Position numbers and translations under genes: made by a program. From positions 1 through 39,429 of the forward strand of contig JAJDIC010000012.1 of NCBI GenBank assembly GCA_030266525.1: a stretch of DNA of 39,429 bases, written 5' to 3'. Below the pieces are notes generated by a model. It was not told the DNA's origin. It worked only from the letters and a program-made list of their open reading frames with translations, and searched no databases. Positions 32,062 through 39,429 of the stretch are shown one piece after another. How positions within the stretch are numbered: position 1 is the first letter of the stretch; every line of letters begins with the position of its first letter. The stretch comes from Desulfovibrio sp. OttesenSCG-928-G15. GTDB taxonomy: Bacteria > Desulfobacterota > Desulfovibrionia > Desulfovibrionales > Desulfovibrionaceae.

Positions 32062-33336
32062 TTATCGCAAACCCTTGTTGCCTATGTCGCTACGGTAGCG
32101 GCAACCGGGAATACGCAATTTGCCCACAGCCTCATAGGCGTTTTTCCGGGCTTGCGCAAGCGTTTCCCCAAGGGCTGTAACGCCCAGAATTCTGCCGCCG
32201 GTGGAGAGGGTTTTGCCGTCCGCGTAGCGCGTTCCGGCCTGAAATACCTTGATCTTGCCGGGAGAGGTTTTTTCCGCTTCGGCAAGGCCGGAAAGTTCCA
32301 TGCCTTTTTCATAGTCGCCGGGATAGCCTTGTGCGGCTACCACGACGCACAGGGCGGTTTCGCGGGTGTAACCAAGAGTAACTTCGTGCAGCCTGCCAGA
32401 GGCGCAGGCCTGCATCACGTCCACCAGGTCGCCTTCAAGGCGCATGAGCAGGGGCTGGCACTCCGGGTCGCCGAAACGTACGTTAAATTCAAGAACCATG
32501 GGGCCTTGCGCGGTCATCATGAGGCCCGCGTACAAAATGCCGGAAAAGGGGCAGCCGCGTTTTTTCAGCACGTCCAGTACCGGACGGATGACAGAGTCGA
32601 CAATTTCGTCATAGCGGTTTTCGGGCAGGATGGGGGCCGGGCTGTATGCGCCCATGCCGCCGGTGTTCGGGCCCTGGTCGTTGTCAAAAGCCGCTTTGTG
32701 GTCCTGGGCAGAGGGCAGGGGAATAACCGTATCGCCCTGGCAAAAGGCCAGGAACGAGGCTTCCTCGCCAACCAGGGTGTCTTCAATGACCACGGTTTCC
32801 CCTGCTGCGCCAAAGGATTTGTCCAGCATCATATCTTTCAGGGCTTCCAGCGCTTCGTCGGCGTTTTTGGCGACCACCACGCCCTTGCCTGCGGCCAGGC
32901 CGTCCGCCTTGACCACAAGGGGGCAATTTTTTTGGCGCACGTATAGGGCAGCCTGATCGTGGTCGGTAAACACGGCAAAATCCGCCGTGGGCACGCCCGC
33001 TTCCTTCATCACTTCCTTGGCAAAGGCTTTGGAGCCTTCCAGCCCGGCGGCGTAAGCCTTTGGACCGAAACACAAAACGCCTTCCTTTTCACAGGCGTCC
33101 ACAATGCCCTTTACCAGGGGCAGTTCCGGGCCGGGAATGACGAAGTCGATATTTTTTTCTTTGATAAAGGCCATGAGGGCGGGAATGTCGCCATCGGAAA
33201 GGGGAACGTTTTCTCCTTCCAGGGCAGTGCCGCCGTTGCCGGGGGCGAGGAACAGTTCGGGTTTTTTCGGGCTTTGGCCAAGCTTCCAGGCAAGAGCATG
33301 CTCACGCCCGCCGGAACCGATAATCAAAATACGCAC
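32062..33336 (-). CDS. purD: phosphoribosylamine-glycine ligase
   Basis: 424 residues from GTG 33336, the normal length. It joins glycine to phosphoribosylamine with ATP, an early purine step. ATP-grasp enzyme: ILIIGSGGREHALAWKL (N-domain), PGPELPLVKGIVD, LVVKADGLAAGKGVVVA, AFDNDQGPNTGGMGAYSP, LEFNVRFGDPECQPLL. The GTG is set by AGGAG seven bases upstream and by the conserved VRILIIGSGG start; the open frame extends upstream to 33414 but is not conserved. A GC-rich hairpin lies in the leader. Downstream is purE. Confidence 0.96.
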   Translation of the reverse strand: MRILIIGSGGREHALAWKLGQSPKKPELFLAPGNGGTALEGENVPLSDGDIPALMAFIKEKNIDFVIPGPELPLVKGIVDACEKEGVLCFGPKAYAAGLEGSKAFAKEVMKEAGVPTADFAVFTDHDQAALYVRQKNCPLVVKADGLAAGKGVVVAKNADEALEALKDMMLDKSFGAAGETVVIEDTLVGEEASFLAFCQGDTVIPLPSAQDHKAAFDNDQGPNTGGMGAYSPAPILPENRYDEIVDSVIRPVLDVLKKRGCPFSGILYAGLMMTAQGPMVLEFNVRFGDPECQPLLMRLEGDLVDVMQACASGRLHEVTLGYTRETALCVVVAAQGYPGDYEKGMELSGLAEAEKTSPGKIKVFQAGTRYADGKTLSTGGRILGVTALGETLAQARKNAYEAVGKLRIPGCRYRSDIGNKGLR

Positions 33337-33365
33337 GGCATTCTCCTGATGCGATGTAAGGAAGG

Positions 33366-33388
33366 CGCGGCGGGGCTTTCCCGCCGCG
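33366..33388 (-). other. GC-rich hairpin in the purD leader
   Basis: A perfect 9 bp stem, CGCGGCGGG at 33366-33374 and CCCGCCGCG at 33380-33388, with a five-base loop, 30 bases before the purD GTG. There is no T run. It may influence purD translation or RNA stability; no purine riboswitch is recognisable. Confidence 0.4.
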
Positions 33389-33504
33389 AGGAATAATGCT
33401 ACAAGCCAATGCATGCGCAGCCACGCGCTGCTTTTGCGTTTCGCGAAGAAACTTTACAGCAAACAGGGAAAATAGCAAAGTTCCCAGCCCAAGCGGGAGA
33501 ATAT

Positions 33505-34785
33505 ATGTACCGTTTTATTCCGCAATATACGCCCAAGGAGCTGAAAAACCTGCAAGATACCGGCCTTCGCTGGACCGTGCTGCATGCTTTTTCACGCAGC
33601 GAGCAATATCGGGCCAAGCTCAAGGCCGCAGGCGTGGATCCTTGCGCCATTCAGGGGCTGGAGGATTTGCGGCACCTGCCGCTGACCACCACGGAAGATT
33701 TGCGAGAGGGCTATCCCCTGCCGCTGCTTTCTGTGCCGGAAGATCAGGTTGTGCGGGTGCATGCTTCCAGCGGAACAACCGGCAAGCGCAAGGTTTTGGC
33801 CTACACCCAAAAGGATGTGGACAGCTTTGCCCTGCAGATGGCCCGCTGCTTTGAGCTGGCGGGGCTTACCCCGCAGGATCGGGTGCAGATAGCCGTGGGC
33901 TACGGGCTGTGGACGGCCGGGGCGGGCTTTCAACTCGGCTGCGAGCAGTTCGGGGCAATGACTGTGCCCGTGGGCGCGGGCAACCTGGACATTCACCTGC
34001 AAATGTTGACGGATTTGCGCACCACCTGTCTTTGCAGCACGGCTTCCATGGCTCTTTTGATGGGTGAAGAAGTGCAGCGGCACCAGCTTGCGGACAAAAT
34101 TTCCCTGCGCACGGTCATTTTTGGGGCAGAAGGGCACAACAAACGCATGCGTCGGGCTTTTGAGCGCGATCTCGGCATTGATGAAAGCTTTGATATCGGC
34201 GGCATGACCGAAATGTACGGGCCCGGCTCTGCTCTTGAGTGCAAGGCGCATGACGGGCTGCACTACTGGGCGGACCTGTTCATTATCGAGATTCTTGATC
34301 CGGAAACCTTGCAGCCTGTAGCGCCCGGTGAAATCGGCGAAATGGTGGTAACCAGCCTGATCAAGGAAGCCAGCCCGCTTATTCGTTACCGCACGCGCGA
34401 TTTGACACGCCTTTTGCCAAAGCCCTGTCTGTGCGGCTGCACCATGCCGCGCCACGACCATATTCTCGGTCGCTCGGACGACATGATTATTTTCCGGGGC
34501 GTCAATATTTACCCCGGCCAGATTGCCGACGTACTGCACGATTTCCCGGAGCTTGGTTCCGAGTACCACATCCATCTGCACAGGGAAGGCGGCAAGGATT
34601 ACATGCGCCTGCAAATTGAGCGCGGCCCGGAAGCCATGAGTGGTACGGATGAAAGCCTGGCGGCGAAAATTGTCCAAAGCCTGCGCTCCAAGGTCTTGAT
34701 TAGCGCGGAGATAGAGATAGCCGAGCCGGGCGCGTTGCCGCGCTCGTTCGGCAAGTCGCGCCGGGTTACCGATGCGAGAGTGTAG
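33505..34785 (+). CDS. phenylacetate-CoA ligase-like (PaaK-family) AMP-forming enzyme
   Basis: 426 residues. Adenylate-forming acyl-CoA ligase of the PaaK type: P-loop HASSGTTGKRKVLAYT, YGLWTAGAGFQLG, VIFGAEGHNKRMRRAFE, GGMTEMYGPGSALEC, RYRTRDLTRLLP, LGRSDDMIIFRGVNIYP. The Cys run CLCGC within the hinge region is common in this family. ATG 33505 has GGGAGA five bases upstream; the open frame reaches 33409 but is unconserved there. In anaerobes such enzymes activate aryl or indoleacetic acids, or act without known substrate. No other phenylacetate gene is nearby, so the substrate is open. An acetyltransferase gene starts nine bases after it. Confidence 0.9.
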   Translation: MYRFIPQYTPKELKNLQDTGLRWTVLHAFSRSEQYRAKLKAAGVDPCAIQGLEDLRHLPLTTTEDLREGYPLPLLSVPEDQVVRVHASSGTTGKRKVLAYTQKDVDSFALQMARCFELAGLTPQDRVQIAVGYGLWTAGAGFQLGCEQFGAMTVPVGAGNLDIHLQMLTDLRTTCLCSTASMALLMGEEVQRHQLADKISLRTVIFGAEGHNKRMRRAFERDLGIDESFDIGGMTEMYGPGSALECKAHDGLHYWADLFIIEILDPETLQPVAPGEIGEMVVTSLIKEASPLIRYRTRDLTRLLPKPCLCGCTMPRHDHILGRSDDMIIFRGVNIYPGQIADVLHDFPELGSEYHIHLHREGGKDYMRLQIERGPEAMSGTDESLAAKIVQSLRSKVLISAEIEIAEPGALPRSFGKSRRVTDARV

Positions 34786-34794
34786 GGCAGAGCG

Positions 34795-35421
34795 ATGAAA
34801 AAACACTCCGAAAATCCTTCCATCAACGACACGCAAGCCATGAGCGAGCGGGAAAAAATGATAGCGGGCCTGCCGTACCAGAGCGCGGACCCGCAACTGG
34901 TGGCAGAGCGCCAGAGCGCAAGACGCCTGACCCGTCTTTTTAATGCCAGCCACGAAAACGAGCAGGGCAGGCGGGTTGAGCTTTTGCGACAACTCTTCGG
35001 CAGTGTTGCGGGCGAGGTGGAAATAGAGCCGTCCTTTCAGTGTGATTATGGCTACAACATTCACCTTGGGGCCAATTTTTACGCGAATTTCGGCTGTGTG
35101 GTGCTGGATGTATGCCCGGTGCGCATTGGGGCTAACTGCCTGCTTGCCCCCGGTGTACATATATATACGGCCACCCACCCGCTTGACCCGGCCCTTCGCG
35201 CGGCGAAAACGGAATTCGGCAAGCCGGTCAGTATCGGCGACAATGTGTGGATTGGCGGGCAGGCCATAATCCTTCCGGGCGTTACCATAGGTGACAACGT
35301 GGTCATTGCGGCGGGCGCGGTAGTCACCAAAGACGTTCCGTCAAATTCCGTAGCCATGGGCAACCCGGCCGTTGTCCGGCGTGATATTACGCCGGTGCCT
35401 CCAGGGGCTGGTTCTCAATAA
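34795..35421 (+). CDS. maltose/galactoside O-acetyltransferase-like (hexapeptide repeat) enzyme
   Basis: 208 residues. Left-handed beta-helix acetyltransferase: N-terminal [19 protein letters not shown] (Mac domain), [20 protein letters not shown], hexapeptides through [20 protein letters not shown], the active-site TATHPLDP, and [19 protein letters not shown]. It acetylates sugars with acetyl-CoA in characterised members. ATG 34795 follows AGGG at a fair distance; ATG 34840 ([10 protein letters not shown]) would begin at the usual family start and is a real alternative. It lies nine bases after the PaaK-like gene, so the two are likely cotranscribed. Confidence 0.9.
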   Translation: MKKHSENPSINDTQAMSEREKMIAGLPYQSADPQLVAERQSARRLTRLFNASHENEQGRRVELLRQLFGSVAGEVEIEPSFQCDYGYNIHLGANFYANFGCVVLDVCPVRIGANCLLAPGVHIYTATHPLDPALRAAKTEFGKPVSIGDNVWIGGQAIILPGVTIGDNVVIAAGAVVTKDVPSNSVAMGNPAVVRRDITPVPPGAGSQ

Positions 35422-35528
35422 ATCTTTTGTTCAGTTTCCGCGTCACCCGGCTTTTTTCTCCGGTCGAGTTCCATAAGAAATTTCCGGAACCCTGTATCCA
35501 TACTCTTTGCAGTTTTTTGTAATTTATA

Positions 35529-35557
35529 TTGCCATAAACCCTCCTTCATTCTATATA
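35529..35557 (+). promoter_or_regulatory. sigma-70 promoter for the glutaredoxin/FTR-like pair
   Basis: TTGCCA (35529-35534) and TATATA (35552-35557) are separated by exactly 17 bases, in an AT-rich gap between the acetyltransferase-like gene and the glutaredoxin. It would start transcription ~65 bases before ATG 35628. Confidence 0.6.
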
Positions 35558-35627
35558 GAAGACAGTGCGTGTATTTTACGCCGCACATTTCTTTATTGTA
35601 TCGATTGCAAAAGAAGGAGAATGCCAC

Positions 35628-35891
35628 ATGGCTACCCATACACATTCCCTGGTGTTTTATGGACTTTCCACCTGTATTCACTGCAAACATACCCGCGAGT
35701 TTCTTGAAGAGAATCACGTGCAGTTTGAATTGCACTATGTTGATCTGGCAGAAGGGCAGGAGCGCGAAAGCCTGGTAAACAAGATTCGCGGGTATAACCC
35801 CAGCGTTTCCTTTCCCACCCTGGTCATTGACGACTCAAAGGTTATTGTGGGCTTTCAAAAAGAAGCGATTGCGGAGGCTCTGGAACTATGA
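35628..35891 (+). CDS. small glutaredoxin-family protein
   Basis: 87 residues. Thioredoxin-fold thiol-disulfide carrier with a C16-I-H-C19 active site (GLSTCIHCKHTREFL), SFPTLVIDD (cis-Pro strand) and a closing helix (VGFQKEAIAEALEL). The size is that of NrdH-like redoxins and short glutaredoxins. AAGGAG eight bases before ATG 35628 fixes the start. It overlaps the FTR-like gene by four bases (ATGA), suggesting that this protein is the substrate or partner reduced by that enzyme. Confidence 0.9.
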   Translation: MATHTHSLVFYGLSTCIHCKHTREFLEENHVQFELHYVDLAEGQERESLVNKIRGYNPSVSFPTLVIDDSKVIVGFQKEAIAEALEL

Positions 35892-36277
35892 CCGGAAACA
35901 ACGCGGACCACTCGGCAAAAGCCCCTGTACAGGCCCCGGCAAGGGAAGACGTGCAAAAGCTGCATGAACAACTCAAAAAGCTCCAGGAGCCAAAAGGGTA
36001 TTTTTTCAACGTGGACGATACCCTGACCTGGCCCCTGCTGGAACAACTGCTGGTAACAAAAGCCCGCTACGGCTACATGGCTTGCCCCTGTCGCCTGGCT
36101 AACGGTACGCTTGCAACAGACAGGGACATTATCTGCCCCTGCCAATACCGCACCCAGGATGTTGAGGAGTTCGGAGCCTGTTTTTGCGGCCTGTATGTGA
36201 GCAAGGAATGGAACGAGGGAAAAATACCCCAGGCCTATGTGCCGGACAGGCGGGCGCCTGAAAAAATCACCTTCTGA
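35888..36277 (+). CDS. ferredoxin-thioredoxin reductase catalytic-chain-like protein
   Basis: 129 residues. Carries the three Cys pairs of FTR: CPC (66-68), CPC (83-85) and CFC (98-100), which in plant and cyanobacterial FTR hold a [4Fe-4S] cluster next to a redox-active disulfide, with CPC-x16-CPC-x8-CHC spacing. Here the gaps are 14 and 12 residues. A helical N-terminal extension (DVQKLHEQLKKLQEP) precedes the domain. No variable chain is present, as in other anaerobes that use catalytic chains alone. It probably moves ferredoxin electrons to the adjacent glutaredoxin; the ferredoxin is not in the window. The nested palindrome copy B starts within its stop codon. Confidence 0.9.
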   Translation: MTGNNADHSAKAPVQAPAREDVQKLHEQLKKLQEPKGYFFNVDDTLTWPLLEQLLVTKARYGYMACPCRLANGTLATDRDIICPCQYRTQDVEEFGACFCGLYVSKEWNEGKIPQAYVPDRRAPEKITF

Positions 36278-36406
36278 GGAAACGGCGATTTTTTCCGTCT
36301 GGACTGCGTTGCTGCGTCCATTTTTTCAGGGGGCAGGACCGAAGAAGTCCAGCCCCCTGAAAAAATGGACGCGCGCCTTGCCAGACGGAAAAAATTGCCG
36401 TTTCCT
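36276..36406 (+). repeat. nested palindromic element, copy B
   Basis: Outer arms of 27 bp differ by one base: 36276-36302 (GAGGAAACGGCGATTTTTTC and onward) and its complement at 36380-36406. Inner stem: 36316-36339 and 36347-36370, 24 bp with one mismatch. Linkers GGACTGCGTTGCTGC (left) and GCGCGCCTTGCC (right) are those of copy A at 3738-3862, in reverse order. T runs flank the stems on both strands. The element begins in the FTR-like stop codon. Confidence 0.85.
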
Positions 36407-36561
36407 CGACTCCCGGTCCCTACAGGGGAAAAGGGATTGCTTCGCTCCTCTTTCATTCAAGAAATGGACGCGCGCCTTGCCAGACGAAAAAACTTGCCGT
36501 TTCCTCGACTCCCGGTCCCTACAGGGGAAAAGGGATTGCTTCGCTCCTCTTTCATTCAAGA
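36366..36561 (+). repeat. 99-bp tandem duplication attached to palindromic element B
   Basis: Positions 36366-36464 and 36465-36561 are nearly identical, period 99. Each unit starts in the right arm of the palindrome (TGGACGCGCGCCTTGCCAGA) and runs to TTTCATTCAAG. Only a few bases differ. It fills the gap before the dxr 3' end; no protein is supported on either strand. Confidence 0.9.
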
Positions 36562-36601
36562 GCTGCGCGGGTGGGTGTGGCGATACGGGGCCTTGCGTTT
36601 T

Positions 36602-37909
36602 TTAGCCCAATGAAGCGGTGTATTCTCTGGCAGCGATGCGGGCCTTTGCGTCCAGCAGCAGGATACTGTCTATGCTTTGCGGGGCTTGGCTTTGTCCCAG
36701 TGAGGCGAGGCAGTGCTCTATGATGTTTGGTATGTCTGCAAAGCCTATGCGGCCATCAAGAAAGGCCTCAACGGCAATTTCATTGGCGGCGTTTAATATT
36801 ACCGGGCTGCCGAGGCTGTGTTCCTGGGCTTTTTGGGCAAGGGCAAGGCAGGGGAAAGCGGCGGTGTCCGGTTTGGCAAAGGTCAGGCTGCCGAGTTTTG
36901 TCAGGTCAAGCCTGCCTGCGCCGGTAGACAGCCTTTCGGAAAAACCCAGGCAATAGGCTATGGGTACGCGCATGTCCGGCTCGCCAAGCTGGGCCATTTG
37001 GGAACCGTCTGTAAACTCCACCAGTGAGTGGATGATGGATTCGCGGTGCACCAGCACGTCCACACGGGAAAGCGGCAAGCCGTACAGGTGGGCCGCTTCA
37101 ATTATTTCCAGCCCTTTGTTCATCAGGGTGGCGGAATCAATAGTGATTTTTGCGCCCATGTCCCAGTTGGGGTGGGCCAGGGCCTGCTCAGCGGTGACCT
37201 TGGCCAGTTCTTCCCTGCTTTTCCCGAAAAAAGGGCCGCCAGATGCGGTAAGCAACAGCCGGGATATGTGCGGGACTACGCCTTGGAGCCGTTCGTTTTG
37301 AGGTGTCTGTGCGGAGTTGCGATTGTCGGTAAGTTTTCGCGAGGCGTTCAGTAGCTGCCCCGAGATGCACTGGAAAATGGCGTTATGCTCCGAATCAACC
37401 GGTAAAATGCAGGCGCCGGTACGGGCGCAGGCTTCGCGAATCAGATCTCCGGCCAGGACGAGCGATTCCTTGTTTGCCAGGGCGATTACCTTACCCGCGC
37501 ATACGGCGGCCCAGGTTGCCCTGAGGCCTGCTGCGCCAACCTGGGCTGAAAGCACGGTATGCACTCCCGGCAGTGTCGCCAGGGTTTCAAAGCCTTCCTG
37601 TCCGACCAGGATCACCGGCTTGTAGCCCCGGGGCAACAGGGCGCGAAGGGCGGGGATGTCTTCCTTGTCCAGAATGGCCAGGTGCTGGGGTAAAAACTCC
37701 CCTGCCTGCTTTGCCAGCAGGGGCAGGTTTTTGGCTCCTGCCAGGGCGGCTACCCGGAAGGAGCTCTTGTTGCGCCTGATCACATCCAGGGCCGAGCGGC
37801 CGATGGAGCCGGTGGAGCCAAGCAGGGCAAGCGTGCGCGGGCAAGTATGCAGCCAGCCTTCAGACGGCAGGGGCGAAATGTAGCGCAAAGGGGGGTAGTT
37901 ATCTGTCAT
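36602..37909 (-). CDS. dxr: 1-deoxy-D-xylulose 5-phosphate reductoisomerase
   Basis: 435 residues. It converts DXP to MEP in the non-mevalonate isoprenoid pathway with NADPH and a divalent metal. Motifs LLGSTGSIGRSALDVI, ALANKESLVLAGDLI, DSEHNAIFQC, LLTASGGPFFGKSRE, MNKGLEIIEAAHLYG, HRESIIHSLVEF, NAANEIAVEAFLDG. An additional ~25-residue insert (about 190-215) lies between DSEHNAIFQ and LLTASGG, making the protein longer than the usual ~390-400; an N-terminal extension of ~25 also contributes. The start lies three bases after the cdsA stop with no ribosome site, consistent with coupling. It is in the uppS-cdsA-dxr order. Confidence 0.96.
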   Translation of the reverse strand: MTDNYPPLRYISPLPSEGWLHTCPRTLALLGSTGSIGRSALDVIRRNKSSFRVAALAGAKNLPLLAKQAGEFLPQHLAILDKEDIPALRALLPRGYKPVILVGQEGFETLATLPGVHTVLSAQVGAAGLRATWAAVCAGKVIALANKESLVLAGDLIREACARTGACILPVDSEHNAIFQCISGQLLNASRKLTDNRNSAQTPQNERLQGVVPHISRLLLTASGGPFFGKSREELAKVTAEQALAHPNWDMGAKITIDSATLMNKGLEIIEAAHLYGLPLSRVDVLVHRESIIHSLVEFTDGSQMAQLGEPDMRVPIAYCLGFSERLSTGAGRLDLTKLGSLTFAKPDTAAFPCLALAQKAQEHSLGSPVILNAANEIAVEAFLDGRIGFADIPNIIEHCLASLGQSQAPQSIDSILLLDAKARIAAREYTASLG

Positions 37910-37912
37910 GGT

Positions 37913-38800
37913 TTAAAAGAAAGCCCGGAGTAACGCGTACATGGCTACGCAAAAGAGGATGCTGTCTATCCTGTCCAGTATGCCGCCGTGCCCGGGCAAC
38001 AGGGTGCCGGAATCTTTGACATTCAGACCGCGTTTGAGGGCGGATTCAAAAAAATCGCCAAACAGGGCGGCCTGGTGCAGCAAAAGGGCCACAAGAATCC
38101 ACCCGGCAACGGGCCAGGCGGGCAGGGGCCAGCCAGCCTTCGCGCCGCAATAGCCCAGAGAGGCGCATACGACAACGCAGAGCAGCAGTCCACCGGCCAG
38201 GCCCTCCCAGGTTTTTTTCGGGCTTACCAGAGGCCAGAGTTTGCGCTTGCCGAAGAGGTTGCCCGCGTAATAGCCACCCACGTCAGAGGCGATGGCAGCC
38301 AGAATGACCAGACACTGTTCCGGCGGGCTGAAATAGAGGGCAAACTGAAGCACCATGGGTATGTACAAAAGCCCGAAAGCAATAGGGGCGTAGTGCTCAA
38401 GTCGGGCTTCGGTGTTGCCGCGCCCGTAGTCGAACAAAAAGGTCATCGCCACGGCCCAAAATGCCATGCAGCTAACGGCCAGAGTAGCCTGCCCGCCAAA
38501 AGCCTGGGAAAGCACTATCAGCCCGGCGAGGACCAAACCAAGATTTTTACTGCGAGTGCGCGTTTCTCCCGGCCAGAACATGGCCAGCAATTCGTGCATG
38601 CCCGCACAGGCAACCAGCACAGCGGCAAGGCGCAGCAGCCAGCCCCCGGCAGCGAGCAGCAGGACCAGGGCCACAACAAGGCAAAGACCGGTGATAAGGC
38701 GTTGCTGGTGGGGGGTATACTTTGCCATGGCTGCGCCAAGGTTTTTGGGGATGGAGGAAAGGTTCGACAGGGTGGAAAGTGGGGGAAGCTTCATAAACAT
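37913..38800 (-). CDS. cdsA: phosphatidate cytidylyltransferase (CDP-diacylglycerol synthase)
   Basis: 295 residues, membrane protein with about eight hydrophobic segments. It makes CDP-diacylglycerol from phosphatidate and CTP. The family signature is exact near the C-terminus: SALKRGLNVKDSGTLLPGHG, then GILDRIDS. FGKRKLWPLVSPKKTWEGLAG is also diagnostic. ATG 38800 has AAGGA five bases upstream; ATG 38728 (MAKYTPHQQRL) is an alternative that removes a 24-residue tail. It lies 41 bases after uppS and three before dxr. Confidence 0.95.
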   Translation of the reverse strand: MFMKLPPLSTLSNLSSIPKNLGAAMAKYTPHQQRLITGLCLVVALVLLLAAGGWLLRLAAVLVACAGMHELLAMFWPGETRTRSKNLGLVLAGLIVLSQAFGGQATLAVSCMAFWAVAMTFLFDYGRGNTEARLEHYAPIAFGLLYIPMVLQFALYFSPPEQCLVILAAIASDVGGYYAGNLFGKRKLWPLVSPKKTWEGLAGGLLLCVVVCASLGYCGAKAGWPLPAWPVAGWILVALLLHQAALFGDFFESALKRGLNVKDSGTLLPGHGGILDRIDSILFCVAMYALLRAFF

Positions 38801-38841
38801 GGTTTTCCTTACAAGAGTTATTCGGATGTAAGAACAAAGCG

Positions 38842-39429
38842 TTATTCAGATTCAAGGCCCCCGAAGCGTCTTGAGCGCCGGGAGTAAGCTTCAAGGGCTT
38901 TGTCAAACTCTTCCGGGCCAAAGTCCGGCCAGAGGGTATCACAAAAATACAGCTCGCTGTACGCGGTCTGGAAGGGAAGAAAATTGCTGAGCCGTTGCTC
39001 GCCGCTGGTGCGGATGACCAGGTCGGGGTCGGGCTGCCCTTTCGTAAAAAGATGAGCGGCAAACAGTTTTTCGGTCAGTTCTTCGGCTTTCACTCCCGCT
39101 TGCATAAGGCTGCGGCAGGCAGCCAGAATTTCATCCCGACCGGAATAGTTCAGGGCGAGGTTGAGTTGCATGGTGGTATTGTCCTGTGTGCGCTGGCAGG
39201 CGTAAGACAGGGTTTTGCGCACGGCAAAGGGCAGGTCGTCCATCTCTCCCAGCACACACAGGCGAATGCCCCGGGCTTCAAGCGAAGGCAGTTCGTTGCC
39301 AATAAACGAGATAAGCAGATCAAAGAGGAAACGGACTTCGGTTTCCGGTCGTTTCCAGTTTTCGCGCGAGAAGGTATACAGGGTGAGGTATTTGATGCCC
39401 AGGTCGCCGCAGTGTCTGGTAATTTCACG
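38842..39429 (-). CDS. uppS: isoprenyl (undecaprenyl) diphosphate synthase, 5' end cut by window edge
   Basis: The last 195 codons are visible and open to the right edge. It builds the C55 carrier lipid for cell-wall synthesis from FPP and IPP. Motifs: YTFSRENWKRP, LALNYSGRDEI, PDPDLVIRTSGEQRLSNFLP, AYSELYFCDTLWPDF, RRSRRFGG. The N-terminal ~45-60 residues, with the DGNGRW-type catalytic motif, lie outside the window. It is the first visible gene of the uppS-cdsA-dxr operon. Confidence 0.95.
   Translation of the reverse strand, partial: REITRHCGDLGIKYLTLYTFSRENWKRPETEVRFLFDLLISFIGNELPSLEARGIRLCVLGEMDDLPFAVRKTLSYACQRTQDNTTMQLNLALNYSGRDEILAACRSLMQAGVKAEELTEKLFAAHLFTKGQPDPDLVIRTSGEQRLSNFLPFQTAYSELYFCDTLWPDFGPEEFDKALEAYSRRSRRFGGLESE

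Noticed and set aside
33592..35178. 528-codon open frame on the minus strand across the PaaK-like and acetyltransferase-like genes
   Set aside because: Antisense to two clear enzymes with intact motifs; no homology-like pattern of its own.
35415..35735. 106-codon minus-strand frame between the acetyltransferase-like gene and the glutaredoxin
   Set aside because: It crosses the glutaredoxin promoter and start region antisense, and has no recognisable domain.
1..39429. CRISPR arrays, tRNA or rRNA genes, prophage and transposase genes
   Set aside because: No regular repeat-spacer pattern, cloverleaf-like sequence, or integrase/transposase motif was seen by eye on either strand.

Overview
The window looks like an ordinary chromosomal segment from a Desulfovibrio-type sulfate reducer (Desulfovibrionaceae). 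It is moderately GC-rich. Indicators are a CofD-like protein of the kind I recall from the desulfovibrio 'GAK' gene set, a ferredoxin-thioredoxin-reductase-like catalytic protein paired with a glutaredoxin, a PHP-UvrD fusion, and the general gene content. The assignment is from memory of these families; no search was run. I see no tRNA, rRNA, CRISPR array, prophage or transposase gene.

Layout. 1-1.0 kb (-): VKOR-like/thioredoxin fusion, cut by the left edge. 1.2-3.7 kb (+): YgjP-like metallopeptidase, then pyrR and ndk (pyrimidine control and NTP supply). 3.85-8.8 kb (-): a CofD-like protein preceded by an ORF6N-like remnant, an unknown protein, purA, and holB, which is split by a frameshift in an 11-base G tract. 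8.9-12.9 kb (+): truB-rpsO-pnp (tRNA modification, ribosome, RNA decay). 13.1-19.8 kb (-): a subtilase autotransporter and a PHP-UvrD helicase fusion. 20.0-22.5 kb (+): a metal-resistance unit (ArsR/CadC-type sensor with a clear palindromic operator, then a P1B ATPase). 22.7-28.9 kb (+): a compact, often overlapping run of FUSC-type membrane protein, mutY, L,D-transpeptidase, YchJ-like SEC-C protein, a duplicated Cys-motif protein, ftsE and ftsX. 29.1-33.3 kb (-): tag, YitT-like protein, lipoprotein, purE, purD. 33.5-36.3 kb (+): PaaK-like ligase, maltose-O-acetyltransferase-like protein, glutaredoxin, FTR-like protein. 36.6-39.4 kb (-): uppS-cdsA-dxr (isoprenoid and phospholipid precursors), cut by the right edge.

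The most unusual material is non-coding. First, a ~150 bp MITE-like element with ~19 bp terminal inverted repeats occurs five times (three full, two truncated). In every case its right-hand side faces the 3' end of a neighbouring gene (purA, rpsO, tag, yitT-like, purD) within about 0-55 bases of the stop; in one case its terminal TAG is the purA stop codon. Second, two large nested palindromes (3738-3862 and 36276-36406) share conserved outer arms but have unrelated inner stems, and sit in convergent intergenic gaps overlapping or touching a stop codon. Both families look like mobile or spreading 3'-end elements that may act in transcript termination or stability. The frameshifted holB, the Grx/FTR pair, the FtsE tail and the duplicated Cys-motif protein are the best protein-level leads.
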